Source: Brevibacterium mcbrellneri ATCC 49030 (GTDB lineage Bacteria; Actinomycetota; Actinomycetes; Actinomycetales; Brevibacteriaceae). Taken from it: DNA of 64,000 bases. The stretch lies in contig NZ_ADNU01000012.1 in NCBI RefSeq assembly GCF_000178455.1, forward strand, positions 51,816 through 115,815, given 5' to 3'. The translations under genes and the position numbers were made by a program. Below, in pieces: positions 38,428 to 50,613 of this stretch; the first letter of the stretch is position 1, and each line of letters opens with the position of its first letter. The notes below the pieces were generated by a model that did not search any database, had not been told where the DNA came from, and worked only from the letters and a program-made list of their open reading frames with translations.

Positions 38428-38858
38428 AAAGTACGCCCATTCGCAATCTGATGCTTCGCATCATTGTGTGGGGGTTGATCGCTTCAGTTGTATTAGCGGC
38501 GGTCGCAGGCGTGATTGGCTATGTGGCGGTCGGAATGCCGGGGCTGTACTCCGCGCTCATCGGTGCGGCAGTGTCTTTCGTGTTTTTCTCAATCACCGCG
38601 TTAGTCCTACTGTTAACGGCTGACATGGACCCAACCGTGATGGCTGCTGGCGTTCTTGGTGGTTTTCTCATCAAGATTGCAGGGTTCTTAGGTGTCATCG
38701 CACTGCTCGGTGACAAGGGATTCTACGACCGCCTTACCCTCTTTCTGACACTCGTAGTGGGAGCAGTTGTCTCACTATCTATTGATGTTGTTGCGGTGCG
38801 TAAGGCCAGAATCCCGTATACACATGCATCAGAAGGAAAAAACCAAGACAAACTGTAG
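38424..38858 (+). CDS. AtpI-like membrane protein before the ATP synthase genes
   Basis: 144 residues with four hydrophobic helices (IIVWGLIASVVLAAVAGVIG, SALIGAAVSFVFFSITALVL, GVLGGFLIKIAGFLGVIALL, LTLFLTLVVGAVVSLSIDVV). Position and topology fit the AtpI-type protein that helps assemble the c-ring or supplies magnesium. Overlaps the wecA stop by ATGA. About 200 bases without a gene follow before atpB, where the main atp promoter probably lies. Confidence 0.75.
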   Translation: MKSTPIRNLMLRIIVWGLIASVVLAAVAGVIGYVAVGMPGLYSALIGAAVSFVFFSITALVLLLTADMDPTVMAAGVLGGFLIKIAGFLGVIALLGDKGFYDRLTLFLTLVVGAVVSLSIDVVAVRKARIPYTHASEGKNQDKL

Positions 38859-39073
38859 CCCCGGAGTTTTGTTCGGGTCTCCACAGTTGATAAAGTGTTT
38901 TAGGAATCATTCGAGGAACCTGTGTAAAAGTCGTGAAAGCGACCTGGGTCTCAAATATTTCACGTGTCGCACAGTAAGTGCACCGGCACAGATAGACAAT
39001 CCATACTGGCTTCACGCGTGCGCGCGTGTAAGCCCCGAGCTGTCAGGAGTTTGCCCTGTTTACTCCCTCCGCT

Positions 39074-39877
39074 TTGTCGACGACAGTGCTCCTTGCCGCA
39101 GGCGGGGGAGCGGAATTCCATGCACCGGGTCTTGAAGAATTCAACCCACCAGCAATTCTCTTCGCAGGTACTCCGTTTGAGCTCAACCGCATTATGCTCA
39201 TTCGCCTGGGTGTCACCGTTGTTCTGTTGCTTGCGTTCTGGCTCATGCTCCGCGGTGGACGCCTAGTTCCTACTCGTGCTCAGTCGATTGCCGAAATGGT
39301 GCTCGATTTTTGTCGCACCGGCATCGCACACGACATGTTGGGTAAGAAAGACGGTGAACGTTTCTTTCCTCTCATTGCAACCATCTTCCTGACTGTCTTC
39401 GCAATGAACATCACGGGTATCATCCCGTTCTTGAACATCTCGCCCAACTCCAACATTGGAATGCCGCTCGTTATGGCTCTCGTGACCTACGTGTTCATGA
39501 TCGGAGCCGGAATTAAAGCCCAGGGAGGGGCGCGCTACCTCAAGAGCCAGTTATTCCCTGCCGGTGTTCCCCCGCTGATGTACATCATCGTGACGCCTAT
39601 CGAAATCGTTTCGACCTTTATTGCACGTCCGGTTTCGCTCACATTGCGTCTGACCTTCAACATGATCGTTGGTCACCTTCTGCTCGTTCTGTGTTTCGCA
39701 GCCACACACTTCTTCTTCACCAGTGGTTCGGCCGCCCTGTTCGGTATTGGTGGCCTCACACTGGTAGGAGGATTCGCCTTTACCCTCTTTGAGATTTTGG
39801 TAGCAGTTCTTCAGGCATATGTCTTTGCTCTGCTAACCGCCGCGTACATTCAGCTGAGCGTGTCCCACGATCACTGA
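39074..39877 (+). CDS. atpB: ATP synthase subunit a
   Basis: About 267 residues. Membrane helices with the essential Arg region near the end (LTLRLTFNMIVGHLLLVL) and the terminal helix AYVFALLTAAYIQLSVSHDH identify subunit a of Fo. No ATG or GTG is available at the N-terminus. TTG at 39074 gives LSTTVLLAAGGG, while CTG at 39056 sits six bases after an AGGAG (39045-39049), which suits it better; the true start may be that rare codon. It carries protons past the c-ring. First gene of the atpBEFHAGDC set. Confidence 0.94.
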   Translation: MSTTVLLAAGGGAEFHAPGLEEFNPPAILFAGTPFELNRIMLIRLGVTVVLLLAFWLMLRGGRLVPTRAQSIAEMVLDFCRTGIAHDMLGKKDGERFFPLIATIFLTVFAMNITGIIPFLNISPNSNIGMPLVMALVTYVFMIGAGIKAQGGARYLKSQLFPAGVPPLMYIIVTPIEIVSTFIARPVSLTLRLTFNMIVGHLLLVLCFAATHFFFTSGSAALFGIGGLTLVGGFAFTLFEILVAVLQAYVFALLTAAYIQLSVSHDH

Positions 39878-39920
39878 TAGTTCGCACCCATTAGACCTGT
39901 CACAAAAAGACAAGGAAAAG

Positions 39921-40199
<279 letters not shown>

Positions 40200-40220
40200 T
40201 CCGGAAGCGAGTGAATACTC

Positions 40221-40775
40221 TTGACCCCGATTAACGTTCTGGCAGCAGGAGGCAACAATCCTCTTGTTCCTGCCCTATATGACATTGTCTGGTCGGCGGT
40301 CTGCTTCATCATCATCCTCGTCGTTTTCTGGAAGGTGATTCTGCCCAAGTTCAAGAAGACTCTTGACGAACGTGCAGAACGCATCCAGGGCGGAATTGAA
40401 AAGGCTGAGAAGGTCCAGGCGGAAGCAGATGCCGCTTTGGCCGAATACCAGAAGCAGCTCGCAGACGGTCGCGCTGAAGCAGCTCGATTGCGTGCCGAAG
40501 CTCAAGAAGAAGGTGCGCAGATTTTGGCTGAGACCAAACAGCGCGCCACTGAAGAGGCCGACCGGATTATCAGCGCCGCTAAGGCTCAGATTGAGGCCGA
40601 GCGCCAGCAAGCGATGAACTCGTTGCGTACAGAAGTTGGTTCACTTGCAACCGATCTCGCATCGCGCATCGTAGGTGAATCGCTTCAGGACGACGCTCGT
40701 TCCGCGTCTGTTGTTGACCGCTTTATTGCCGACCTGGAGAACCAGACACCGGCACAGACCGTCAAGGAATCGTGA
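40221..40775 (+). CDS. atpF: ATP synthase subunit b
   Basis: 184 residues. One N-terminal membrane helix ([20 protein letters not shown]) followed by a long charged coiled coil ([20 protein letters not shown] and on), the peripheral stalk. The TTG start at 40221 is the only in-frame choice near GGAAGCGAG. The stop overlaps atpH by TGATG. Confidence 0.95.
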   Translation: MTPINVLAAGGNNPLVPALYDIVWSAVCFIIILVVFWKVILPKFKKTLDERAERIQGGIEKAEKVQAEADAALAEYQKQLADGRAEAARLRAEAQEEGAQILAETKQRATEEADRIISAAKAQIEAERQQAMNSLRTEVGSLATDLASRIVGESLQDDARSASVVDRFIADLENQTPAQTVKES

Positions 40776-41581
40776 TGCTGCAGTCGAGCAGGAACTCACT
40801 GGCCCTCGTTCTCGAGGATGTGAATAGCACTCTCAACACCGCTAGCCCAAAGGTTATTGGTGACGGCCTGTTGGGCATCTCTGGTGTGCTCGCCGAAAAC
40901 GTTAACTTTCGTAAAACGCTTGTCGACGTGGCGGTTGCTCCAGAAACCAAACAGTCAACGCTTAACGCAGTCTTTGGAACACACGTGGATGACGTGGCGT
41001 TGCAGATTGTGGTGCGGGCAGCGAATCGTCGCTTTGCTCGTGCTCAGGACTTCGTCACTGCCGTTGAAACAGCTGGTGTCACAGCTATCGCTGCTGCCGC
41101 CCAGGCCGAAGGCACTTTGGGACAGGTAGAGGAGGAGCTCTTCCGCTTTACTCGCCTGCTCGTCTCAGACCACGAACTTGATGGAGCCTTCGAATCCCCT
41201 GCACCCGCAACTGCGAAGCGCGAACTCGTCTCGTCGCTTCTGGCTTCACGGGTGTCGGAATACACTCTTACTCTCATTCACTACGCTGTGAGCCACCCTC
41301 GCGGTAAGAGAGTGAGCGAAACGCTCGAAAACTTCTCCCAGGTGTTGGCGTTCCGTCAGCAGCGCGCAGTTGCTGACGTGACCGTTGCGCACCCTCTGAC
41401 ACAGGAGCAGGAAGAGCGTTTGGCGCGTGCACTGTCCGCTAGCTACGGGCGTGAACTTGTTCTCAACGTTCACATTGATCCCAACGTGGTAGGTGGCGTC
41501 CGTGTTCAAGTGGGCGACGAAGTCACGAGCTCAACGATTGCTGATCGTATTGCCGACGTTCGCCGTCGGTTGGCAAGCTGA
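40775..41581 (+). CDS. atpH: ATP synthase subunit delta
   Basis: About 268 residues, longer than the roughly 180 of most bacteria but normal for actinobacteria. The C-terminal part (SVRVQVGDEVTSSTIADRIA-like block VGGVRVQVGDEVTSSTIADR) is the conserved delta signature. It joins the peripheral stalk to F1. A GTG three bases earlier is an alternative start. Confidence 0.94.
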   Translation: MLQSSRNSLALVLEDVNSTLNTASPKVIGDGLLGISGVLAENVNFRKTLVDVAVAPETKQSTLNAVFGTHVDDVALQIVVRAANRRFARAQDFVTAVETAGVTAIAAAAQAEGTLGQVEEELFRFTRLLVSDHELDGAFESPAPATAKRELVSSLLASRVSEYTLTLIHYAVSHPRGKRVSETLENFSQVLAFRQQRAVADVTVAHPLTQEQEERLARALSASYGRELVLNVHIDPNVVGGVRVQVGDEVTSSTIADRIADVRRRLAS

Positions 41582-41657
41582 TTCGCCCAAACACGGGCAC
41601 TGAAGACTCGCGGTCCGTACGGGTCGCATAGGAAGTGAAGGAAGCAGGGAAACCGCA

Positions 41658-43292
41658 ATGGCGGAACTGACAATTCGCCCGGACGAAATCCGGGAAGCAC
41701 TGGGGAAGTTCGTAGAGTCCTACACTCCCGGCAGTGCAGACAAGACAGAAGTAGGTAAGGTTGTCACCGCCGGTGACGGCATTGCGCAGGTTTCGGGGCT
41801 GCCTGGAACCATGGCAAACGAGCTCTTGCGCTTCGAAGATGGAACTCTGGGACTTGCCCAGAACCTCGACGAACGCGAAATCGGTGTCGTTATCCTCGGT
41901 GAGTTCGCAGGTATCGCAGAAGAGCAGAACGTTTACCGCACCGGTGAAGTTCTTTCGATCCCCGTTGGTGATGGCTACCTTGGACGTGTCGTTGACCCTC
42001 TGGGTAACCCAGTAGACGGTTTGGGAGAGATCGAGTCTGAAGGTCGCCGTGAACTTGAACTTCAGGCCGCTGGTGTTATGGACCGTAAAGAGGTTAAAGA
42101 ACCTCTGCAGACCGGTCTAAAGTCAATCGACGCTATGATCCCAATCGGTCGTGGTCAGCGTCAGTTGATCATTGGTGACCGTAAGACCGGTAAGACGGCC
42201 TTGGCTCTGGACACCATCATTAACCAGCGCGCTAACTGGGAATCCGGCGACCCTAAGAAGCAGGTTCGTTGTATCTACGTCGCATGTGGCCAGAAGGGTT
42301 CGACGATTGCTTCGGTGCGTCGTTCGCTCGAAGAAAACGGTGCCCTCGAATACACCACAATCGTTTCGTCACCTGCTTCTGACCCTGCTGGCTTCAAGTA
42401 CTTGGCTCCGTATGCCGGATCGGCGATCGGACAGCACTGGATGTACCAGGGCAAGCACGTTCTTATCGTGTTTGATGACCTGTCGAAGCAGGCCGAAGCC
42501 TACCGTGCGATTTCGTTGCTTCTGCGTCGCCCACCGGGTCGTGAAGCATACCCAGGTGACGTGTTCTACCTCCACTCGCGTCTGCTCGAACGTTGCGCCA
42601 AGCTTTCCGATGAGCTGGGCGGAGGTTCGATGACTGGTCTTCCTATCATTGAGACCAAGGCAAACGACGTGGGTGCGTTCATTCCTACGAACGTTATTTC
42701 GATTACCGACGGTCAGATCTTCTTGCAGTCCGACCTGTTCAACGCGAACCAGCGTCCAGCTGTTGACGTAGGTATTTCCGTTTCGCGTGTGGGTGGTTCC
42801 GCACAGACGAAGCCACTTCGCGGTGTCTCCGGTACTCTGAAGATTTCTTTGGCGCAGTACCGCTCGCTCGAAGCTTTCGCCATGTTCGCTTCAGACCTTG
42901 ACGCCGCAACCAAGCGTCAGCTGGACCGTGGTGCACGTCTGACTGAACTTCTCAAGCAGGGTCAGTTCGAGCCAATGAGCGCTGAAAAGCAGACGGTTTC
43001 GATCTGGGCTGGTTCAGAAGGCCACCTCGATGAAATTCCAGTGAGCGATGTTCTTCGCTTCGAATCTGAGTTCCACGCATACCTCGAGCGTAAGACCGAC
43101 ATTCTGGAAACGATCGCTGGTATGAAGGACAAGCTCAAGGGTGAAATCCTGGAGCAGCTCGAAACCGCAATTGCGGACTTCAAGGCTGGTTTCCAGGCCA
43201 CCGAAGACGGCGTTCACGTCGGTACTGAATCCTTCGAATCTGCCGAGGCCGAAGAAGTCTCGCAGGAACAGATCGTCAAGGCTAAGCGCTGA
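41658..43292 (+). CDS. atpA: ATP synthase subunit alpha
   Basis: 544 residues. The non-catalytic nucleotide site has P-loop [20 protein letters not shown]; other blocks are [17 protein letters not shown] and [21 protein letters not shown] [17 protein letters not shown] ribosome binding site (GAAGGAAGCAGG) precedes the ATG. A C-terminal extension rich in Glu ([19 protein letters not shown]) goes beyond the usual end, as in other actinobacteria. Confidence 0.96.
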   Translation: MAELTIRPDEIREALGKFVESYTPGSADKTEVGKVVTAGDGIAQVSGLPGTMANELLRFEDGTLGLAQNLDEREIGVVILGEFAGIAEEQNVYRTGEVLSIPVGDGYLGRVVDPLGNPVDGLGEIESEGRRELELQAAGVMDRKEVKEPLQTGLKSIDAMIPIGRGQRQLIIGDRKTGKTALALDTIINQRANWESGDPKKQVRCIYVACGQKGSTIASVRRSLEENGALEYTTIVSSPASDPAGFKYLAPYAGSAIGQHWMYQGKHVLIVFDDLSKQAEAYRAISLLLRRPPGREAYPGDVFYLHSRLLERCAKLSDELGGGSMTGLPIIETKANDVGAFIPTNVISITDGQIFLQSDLFNANQRPAVDVGISVSRVGGSAQTKPLRGVSGTLKISLAQYRSLEAFAMFASDLDAATKRQLDRGARLTELLKQGQFEPMSAEKQTVSIWAGSEGHLDEIPVSDVLRFESEFHAYLERKTDILETIAGMKDKLKGEILEQLETAIADFKAGFQATEDGVHVGTESFESAEAEEVSQEQIVKAKR

Positions 43293-43323
43293 GACTGACC
43301 GCTGGTAACGAAAGGAAGTACTG

Positions 43324-44259
43324 ATGGGAGCCCAGCAGAGGGTCTTCAAAGCGAAGATCAACTCCACCAAGTCCTTGAGGAAGATCTTCAAGGCCATGGA
43401 GCTTATTGCGGCTTCCCGGATTCAGAAGGCCATTGGTCGAGTGAAGGCGGCGAGCCCATATGCTAACGCCATCACTCGAGCTGTGTCCGCTGTGGCAACG
43501 CATGCAGACGTTGAACACACACTGACAACGGAACCGGAGACCATTCGCCGCGCAGCTGTTGTGGTGATGGGTCCGGACCGCGGTTTTGCCGGAGCATATT
43601 CTTCGAATGTTATTCGTGAAGCCGAAGAGCTCATCACGATGCTGAAGGATGACGGCAAAGAGGTTGACCTGTATGTGGTTGGCCGGAAGCCCGAAACTTA
43701 TTACACGTTCCGTGAACGCGCGATTCAGCGTGCATGGACCGGAATCTCAGAAAGCCCAACAGTCGAGGCAGCGAAGGAAATCGGTGACATCCTGGTGTCG
43801 TCCTTCAACACTGACTACGAAGCTGGTGGCATTGACGAAATTTTCCTGGTCTACACGAGGTTCGTCAACAGCGTGACCCAAACACCCGAATACCGTCGAC
43901 TCATTCCGTTGGAAGTCGTCGAAGCCGATGAGGTTCCGGCCGACGCCCCTGCGAATGTAACTTCGGCTAAGGACGTGGTGTACCCGCTGTACGAGTTCGA
44001 ACCGAACGAGGAAGCCGTTCTTGACGCACTTCTTCCGAAGTACATCGAATCGCGTATTCTCGCGGCGTTGTTGAACGCATCCGCTAGCGAACAGGCGGCA
44101 CGTCAGCAGGCAATGAAGACCGCTACTGACAATGCCGACGATTTGATTCGTACCTACACGCGCCTTGCAAACTCGGCGCGTCAGGCAGAAATCACGCAGG
44201 AAATTTCAGAAATCGTTGGTGGTGCAGACGCACTTGCCGGTGCCGGCAGCAACGACTGA
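43324..44259 (+). CDS. atpG: ATP synthase subunit gamma
   Basis: 311 residues. N-terminal helix begins [20 protein letters not shown], then the Rossmann-like middle ([20 protein letters not shown]), and the C-terminal helix with [20 protein letters not shown]. This is the central rotor shaft of F1. An actinobacterial insert ([20 protein letters not shown]) lies before the C-terminal helix, similar in place to the mycobacterial gamma loop. Confidence 0.95.
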   Translation: MGAQQRVFKAKINSTKSLRKIFKAMELIAASRIQKAIGRVKAASPYANAITRAVSAVATHADVEHTLTTEPETIRRAAVVVMGPDRGFAGAYSSNVIREAEELITMLKDDGKEVDLYVVGRKPETYYTFRERAIQRAWTGISESPTVEAAKEIGDILVSSFNTDYEAGGIDEIFLVYTRFVNSVTQTPEYRRLIPLEVVEADEVPADAPANVTSAKDVVYPLYEFEPNEEAVLDALLPKYIESRILAALLNASASEQAARQQAMKTATDNADDLIRTYTRLANSARQAEITQEISEIVGGADALAGAGSND

Positions 44260-44266
44260 CGGATAG

Positions 44267-45739
<1,473 letters not shown>

Positions 45740-45742
45740 TCC

Positions 45743-46000
45743 ATGAGTCTCAACGTCACCGTTGTGGCCGCCGACCGCTCCGTGTGGTCAGGCGAAGCCG
45801 AACGTGTGGTCGCGCGGACTGTGGAAGGTGAAATCGGAATTCTCACCGGTCACGAACCAGTGTTGGCAATCGTGGCCGGCGGGAATGTCCGCATCACTCC
45901 GACATCGGGTGAGACGATCAATGTTTCGGCTGATGGAGGCTTCCTGTCAGTGGCTGACGACGTAGTGCACGTCGTGGCTGACCAGGCACAGCTTGTCTAA
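45743..46000 (+). CDS. atpC: ATP synthase subunit epsilon, short form
   Basis: Only 85 residues: the N-terminal beta-sandwich (LNVTVVAADRSVWSGEAERV, GEIGILTGHEPVLAIVAGG) is complete, but the C-terminal helical hairpin found in the usual 130-residue protein is absent; the frame stops right after HVVADQAQLV. The sandwich is enough to bind gamma and the c-ring, but the self-inhibitory C-terminal arm is missing. It is the last atp gene, four bases after atpD. Confidence 0.94.
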   Translation: MSLNVTVVAADRSVWSGEAERVVARTVEGEIGILTGHEPVLAIVAGGNVRITPTSGETINVSADGGFLSVADDVVHVVADQAQLV

Positions 46001-46021
46001 GCGATCACTTAGAATGGCACC

Positions 46022-46489
46022 GTGAACCCATCAACCCTGCTAATCATTCTGCTCTCGTTGGTAGGGCTGGCTGTTGTCACAGTGGCATTGATTCTTGCTC
46101 GCCGTCGCGCGATTTCGCGTTTGACTGGCGCGTTTGATTGCTCAATCCTCGTGGGCGACGTATCCGCGCGTCGCCCACGTTGGCGTTTAGGGCTGGCTGT
46201 TTTAACCGTCACGAGTCTGGACTGGTATCCGGTCTTTGGTGTGGGCTGGCGTCCAGTGAGGCAGTACCCCCGAACTGATATGACGATCGGGCAACGATTG
46301 ACTCCGAGCGGTGATGAACAGTACGCGCTTCTGCCCGATGCAAAGGTTGCTGTGTGTCAGTACGGCCAGTACGCGAGCCGTCCTGGCGAAGTGCGGTTGG
46401 CGATGGACGCCGAGGCCCTGGCCGCGTTTTCATCGTGGTTGGAATCTCCGCCACCAGGGGCTAATCATTCTGTGGGACGGTTTACGTAA
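46022..46489 (+). CDS. DUF2550 membrane-anchored protein
   Basis: 155 residues. One N-terminal helix ([20 protein letters not shown]) then a soluble domain beginning [23 protein letters not shown]2550 proteins lie between atpC and murA in many actinobacteria and have no known function. GTG start at 46022, one base overlap with murA. Confidence 0.88.
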   Translation: MNPSTLLIILLSLVGLAVVTVALILARRRAISRLTGAFDCSILVGDVSARRPRWRLGLAVLTVTSLDWYPVFGVGWRPVRQYPRTDMTIGQRLTPSGDEQYALLPDAKVAVCQYGQYASRPGEVRLAMDAEALAAFSSWLESPPPGANHSVGRFT

Positions 46490-47769
46490 TGGAAGTTTTG
46501 CGTGTTCATGGTCCGTGCACATTACGCGGATCAGTAGATGTACGTGGTGCAAAGAACAGCGTTCTTAAGCTCATGGCCGCAACGCTTTTAGCACCTGGAA
46601 CGTCTGTTATTGAAAACGTGCCAGCGATTCTTGACGTCAAGATCATGGTGAAACTGCTCATGTCGCTGGGCTGTTCCGTCGATTATGACTCGGACGCGGG
46701 TGTCGTGGCCATCACCGTGCCGGAAACGCCTGAAGTACGTGCAGACTACAAACTTGTCCGGGCCATGCGCGCATCTATTTCAGTTCTTGGATCGCTCATG
46801 GGGCGGGTCAATGAGGCACATGTAGCGCTACCCGGAGGCGACGCGATCGGTTCACGCGGCCTCGACCTCCACGAAGCGGGTCTACGCGCTATGGGTGCGC
46901 AAGTCAGCTTGGACCATGGGTATTTCATTGCGCGCGCTCCTCAGGGCCTTCACGGCGCTGATATTCGCTTGGCGTTCCCATCTGTTGGTGCAACCGAAAA
47001 CCTGGTTATGGCTGCGACTTTGGCAAACGGTGTGACCACAATCGATAACGCTGCCCGTGAACCGGAAATCGTTGACATTTGTTCGATGCTCGTCGCTATG
47101 GGCGCGAACATCGAAGGCATCGGGACATCGACGTTGACTGTGACGGGTGTTGAATCGCTTCACCCTGTTCGCCACGTATGTGTTGGCGACCGTATCGTCG
47201 CGGGCACGTGGGCGTTCGCAGCCGCGATCACCGGTGGCGATATCCAAATCAATGGCGTGGGAGGAGATCTTCTGCCCGTCGTCCTCGACAAACTTCGTTC
47301 CGCTGGCGCCCAGGTGACCGAACTCGAAGGTGGCATCCACGTCAGTGGTCCGGAACGACCTCGGCCGGTTCGAATCTCCACTCTTCCTTTCCCAGGATTT
47401 CCCACCGACCTTCAGCCGTTTGCAATCACGCTGAACGCGATTTCTGATGGCCAAGGGTTGCTCACTGAGAACCTGTTTGAGGCACGGTGGCGGTTTGTGC
47501 GTGAGCTGGCACGTTTGGGCGCTCAGGTTGAGTTGGACGGCAATCACGCGCTGATCAACGGGGTTGAGTCGCTGTCCGGGGCCGAGGTGGAAGCAAGTGA
47601 CATTCGCGCCGGAGCCGGGGCAGTGTTGGCCGGGTTGGTCGCAGACGGCGTGACCGAGGTTTCTGGGGTTTCCCATATTGACCGCGGGTACGAGTACTTT
47701 GAGGACAAGTTGCGGTCTTTGGGCGCTAAGGTTGAGCGCATTGAGCGCGAGGACGTCGAGCTGAGTTAA
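46489..47769 (+). CDS. murA: UDP-N-acetylglucosamine 1-carboxyvinyltransferase, Asp variant
   Basis: 426 residues of the EPSP/MurA fold, first committed step of peptidoglycan synthesis. N-terminal Lys-Asn motif is in [20 protein letters not shown]; the active-site loop reads [15 protein letters not shown], with Asp118 where most MurA proteins have the Cys that fosfomycin alkylates. The same Cys-to-Asp change in mycobacterial MurA keeps activity and gives intrinsic fosfomycin resistance, so the same is expected here. Catalytic Asp region near the end and length are normal. The ATG overlaps the DUF2550 stop. Confidence 0.95.
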   Translation: MEVLRVHGPCTLRGSVDVRGAKNSVLKLMAATLLAPGTSVIENVPAILDVKIMVKLLMSLGCSVDYDSDAGVVAITVPETPEVRADYKLVRAMRASISVLGSLMGRVNEAHVALPGGDAIGSRGLDLHEAGLRAMGAQVSLDHGYFIARAPQGLHGADIRLAFPSVGATENLVMAATLANGVTTIDNAAREPEIVDICSMLVAMGANIEGIGTSTLTVTGVESLHPVRHVCVGDRIVAGTWAFAAAITGGDIQINGVGGDLLPVVLDKLRSAGAQVTELEGGIHVSGPERPRPVRISTLPFPGFPTDLQPFAITLNAISDGQGLLTENLFEARWRFVRELARLGAQVELDGNHALINGVESLSGAEVEASDIRAGAGAVLAGLVADGVTEVSGVSHIDRGYEYFEDKLRSLGAKVERIEREDVELS

Positions 47770-47816
47770 CTCGCGCGCCGAGCCATAGTTAAGCGAGCGC
47801 GCGGCGGCGTGCGCAC

Positions 47817-48512
47817 TTAGAAGAGGCGACTTTCCGGGTCGTCCATTCCACGAAGCGCGTCGTAGTCGAGTGTCACACAACGGATTCCGCGGTCGGTTGC
47901 CAGGGTGCGTGCCTGGGGCCGGATTTCTTGAGCCGCAAATACCCCTTTAACGGGCGCAATGAGCGGGTCTCGGTTGAGGAGCTCTAAGTAGCGGGTGAGC
48001 TGTTCGACTCCGTCGACACCACCTCGGCGTTTGATTTCCACGGCGATGGACGCGCCGCTTTCGTCGCGGGCCAGAATGTCCACGGGTCCAATGGGCGTTT
48101 GGTATTCGCGGCGTATCGTGGTGTAACCGTCGCCCAGAGTTTCGATGTGTTCAGCAAGAAGTTCTTGCAGGTGGGCTTCAACGCCGTCCTTGAGGAGTCC
48201 TGGGTCCTCGCCAAGATCATGTTCGATGTCGCGGTGAATCGTCTGAATCGCGATTTCTAAGCGGTCGCCAGTTTTGGTCTGGTTGACGTTCCACACTTCA
48301 GTGATGCCGGCTTGGGCTTGTTCGTCGTTGGGTTGATCGACGGTGAGCGTGGCTGGGGGAGTCATCCAGTTGAGTGGTTTGTATGAGCCACCGTCGGAGT
48401 GGACCAGAACTGAGCCGTCGGCTTTCAGCATGAGGAGCCGCTGGGCCATGGGCAGGTGGGCAGTGAGCCGTCCTGCATAGTTCACACTGCACGTCGCTAT
48501 TACTAATCGCAC
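47817..48512 (-). CDS. nucS: Endonuclease NucS/EndoMS, mismatch-specific
   Basis: 231 residues. N-terminal dimerisation domain ([20 protein letters not shown]) and C-terminal RecB-like nuclease with [20 protein letters not shown], giving the Asp-Glu-x-Lys catalytic set. It cuts both strands at mismatches and replaces MutS-MutL in most actinobacteria. The C-terminal tail ends in ESRLF, which fits a sliding-clamp binding motif. Convergent with murA and divergent from the small zinc-ribbon gene. Confidence 0.95.
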   Translation of the reverse strand: MRLVIATCSVNYAGRLTAHLPMAQRLLMLKADGSVLVHSDGGSYKPLNWMTPPATLTVDQPNDEQAQAGITEVWNVNQTKTGDRLEIAIQTIHRDIEHDLGEDPGLLKDGVEAHLQELLAEHIETLGDGYTTIRREYQTPIGPVDILARDESGASIAVEIKRRGGVDGVEQLTRYLELLNRDPLIAPVKGVFAAQEIRPQARTLATDRGIRCVTLDYDALRGMDDPESRLF

Positions 48513-48541
48513 GCAATCACTTTACGTGACACAATTGCACC

Positions 48542-48844
48542 ATGCCACGTAGCAACTCTTCTCGACGCAGTAACAAGTGGCAACGGCCGTTCCGTGAACT
48601 GTCCGCTTCAAGTACTGTGCGGACCACGCAGACTGGCCCGGATGGCACCTGGATTGTGCAACACACGCAAGGAAATTCGTCCGGGAAGATCTATGTGTGC
48701 CCGGGGTGTTCGCAGGATCTGCCTGCGTCACTTGCTCACACGGTTGCGTGGCGAACCGATGACGAATTTGGCATTGGTGTGGGAGTCGAAACTCGCCGGC
48801 ATTGGCACACGTCCTGCTTCAATACGCGACATCGCCGCCGCTAG
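48542..48844 (+). CDS. Small Cys/His protein, zinc-ribbon-like, unknown function
   Basis: 100 residues. A basic N-terminus (MPRSNSSRRSNKWQRPFREL) precedes a possible zinc site: YVCPGC in the middle and RRHWHTSC near the end. Homologues next to nucS are common in actinobacteria and are often mislabelled as ATP/GTP-binding. Divergent from nucS, 29 bases apart, so the two may share control. Role unknown; a nucleic-acid link is an inference. Confidence 0.75.
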   Translation: MPRSNSSRRSNKWQRPFRELSASSTVRTTQTGPDGTWIVQHTQGNSSGKIYVCPGCSQDLPASLAHTVAWRTDDEFGIGVGVETRRHWHTSCFNTRHRRR

Positions 48845-48858
48845 TTGCGACGGCGATG
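48830..48858 (+). terminator. Hairpin over the end of the zinc-ribbon gene
   Basis: Perfect arms CATCGCCG/CGGCGATG with a 13-base loop containing the stop codon, followed by CTTCGTT. A weak terminator candidate. Confidence 0.4.
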
Positions 48859-48957
48859 CTTCGTTGAACCTGTGAAGTTGTTCCCGTGAACCTATTTCGT
48901 GGTGTCAGGTGGGTTCGGGGCGTTCGGCGGGGTATTTCCGGCTGGTTTTTCCGTGCC

Positions 48958-50424
48958 CTAGATGTTTCCCGGATTGGTTCCCTGTTTGTCGGCGGAGCTA
49001 CTACCCAGTTTGAGGTTTGGTTTGTTGCCCTGCTCGGCTTCAGGCTTGTCGGCGGACTTGCTGTCCTGCTTGTCGCCCGGTTTGTCTGCCTGCTTGCCAG
49101 CCTCCGCGGTGTTCGCCGAGGTGTCCTCAGGTTTCTTGGTAGCTACGCTCTTGCGGAGTTCCTCAAGTTCTTCCTCCGAACCGATCTTTTCGGTAGGAGC
49201 GGCGGCGGCTTTCACTTTGTCCGACTTGTCGTCGCTCAGATCAAGCCCGTCGAAAAGGCCAGGCGCTGCGAACATGGATTGCAACTGCTGAAGCTGTGCC
49301 GTGATAGTGCGACGTTGCTTGGTAAGTAGATCCACCTGAGACTGAGCAGCTGACACGTTGCGCTTGGCTTCGGCCGCCGATTCCTCAATCGTGGCTTCAG
49401 CGGTCTGCCGAGCTTCGGACATGAGGGACCGGGCGCGCTGACGCCCGTCTGCGATGATCTTGTCGGCCTGTTCGATTGCCTCTTTGCGTGTGACTTCAGC
49501 GCGTTCTGCCGCCTCACGGGCTTCCGTGTCTGCTTTTTTGGCGCGTGCTTGTGCTTCTTCGAGCGTCTTCTTGCTTTCGGCTTGAGTCTTTTCAAACAGG
49601 GCCTTCTGGTCCTGTTCGTGCTTCTGACGCTGGTTAGCGAGTTCGAGCTTGAGGTCGTCAGACGACTTTGTGGCCTCGTCCTTGAGTTTCTGCGCTTCAG
49701 CGCGGACTGTCTGTGCTTCTGTGCGCGCTTCACTGAGGAGCTTCTCAGCTGACTGACGTGCGTCGGCTACCAGCTTGCTGGCTTCCTTTTTTGCAACGTC
49801 CAGTGTTCTGGCCGCTTCCTTTTCTGCGTCGGCGCGTCCTGTCGAAATTTCGTGTTTGAGAGCCTCTCGTTGATCGTTCGCAGTGGCCTGTGCGTCTCCG
49901 AGAATGGTGTCGGCTTCGCGCTGTGATGTTTGCCTGAGCTCTTGCGCACGTTTCTCAGCTGTTTCCACCGCTTCACTAGCCCGCAGTTCCGCCGCCTGCA
50001 TAATTGAGTCAGCTTCAGATCGGGCGTTAGACAGCGTGTCATTGGATTCCGTGTGCATGCGTGCACGCTGGCTTGCCGCGTCGGCACGTGCTTTGTTCCG
50101 GATGGTTTCGGCATCGGCGGTAGCCTGTGCCAAGGTTTCGCGGGCCTGTGATTCCGCGATCTTCAAGAGGTGGTCGATCCGGCTACCAGGTGCGGACTGG
50201 GCTTGAGACTGATCGTCGGTGGCTTTTTTGAGCTGCTCCTTTACCTCGGAGAGTTCGCCAGCAATCTGTAGCTTCGCGCGGTCTGCTGTAATGACTTGGC
50301 TCCGGGCATCTTGCAGTGCCTTACGCAAAGAGTCGATTTCGCTCTTCAGTTGGCGAATTCGCCCTTCAACTTCGCTCTTCTCAAAGCCACGCATGGCTGT
50401 GCGGAACTCTTCAGGAGGCGTCAC
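48958..50424 (-). CDS. DivIVA-like coiled-coil protein
   Basis: 488 residues. The N-terminus (PPEEFRTAMRGFEKSEVEGR) is a DivIVA-type membrane-targeting start, followed by about 380 residues of coiled coil rich in Ala, Glu, Lys and Arg with repeats like AEKEAARTLDVAKKEASKLV, then a Lys/Pro/Ser-rich disordered tail with repeats around KPGDKQDSKSADKPEAEQGN. Such proteins (Scy/FilP relatives, Wag31-like) organise the growing pole and cell wall synthesis. GTG at 50424 is behind AAAGGAG. The gene stands alone, convergent with the small zinc-ribbon gene. Confidence 0.82.
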   Translation of the reverse strand: MTPPEEFRTAMRGFEKSEVEGRIRQLKSEIDSLRKALQDARSQVITADRAKLQIAGELSEVKEQLKKATDDQSQAQSAPGSRIDHLLKIAESQARETLAQATADAETIRNKARADAASQRARMHTESNDTLSNARSEADSIMQAAELRASEAVETAEKRAQELRQTSQREADTILGDAQATANDQREALKHEISTGRADAEKEAARTLDVAKKEASKLVADARQSAEKLLSEARTEAQTVRAEAQKLKDEATKSSDDLKLELANQRQKHEQDQKALFEKTQAESKKTLEEAQARAKKADTEAREAAERAEVTRKEAIEQADKIIADGRQRARSLMSEARQTAEATIEESAAEAKRNVSAAQSQVDLLTKQRRTITAQLQQLQSMFAAPGLFDGLDLSDDKSDKVKAAAAPTEKIGSEEELEELRKSVATKKPEDTSANTAEAGKQADKPGDKQDSKSADKPEAEQGNKPNLKLGSSSADKQGTNPGNI

Positions 50425-50613
50425 GTCTCAATCTCCTTTGAATCTGGTGAAATGTGTTCGCTCCTACTCTAATGCTTCTCTGCTGGAAGCCAACTGACAG
50501 TCGGGTGCAGTGCATCAACCACCTCGGGATGAACCCCTTCGGGCCCGGTGTGCGGGGAGCCCACCACCTGGTCTAATCTTGTGATGAAGACCACGTTGGT
50601 AAAAGGAGGAAAC

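Noticed and set aside
47770..47816. GC-rich inverted repeat between murA and nucS
   Set aside because: Arms of about seven bases made of alternating C and G without a T run; too weak to call.
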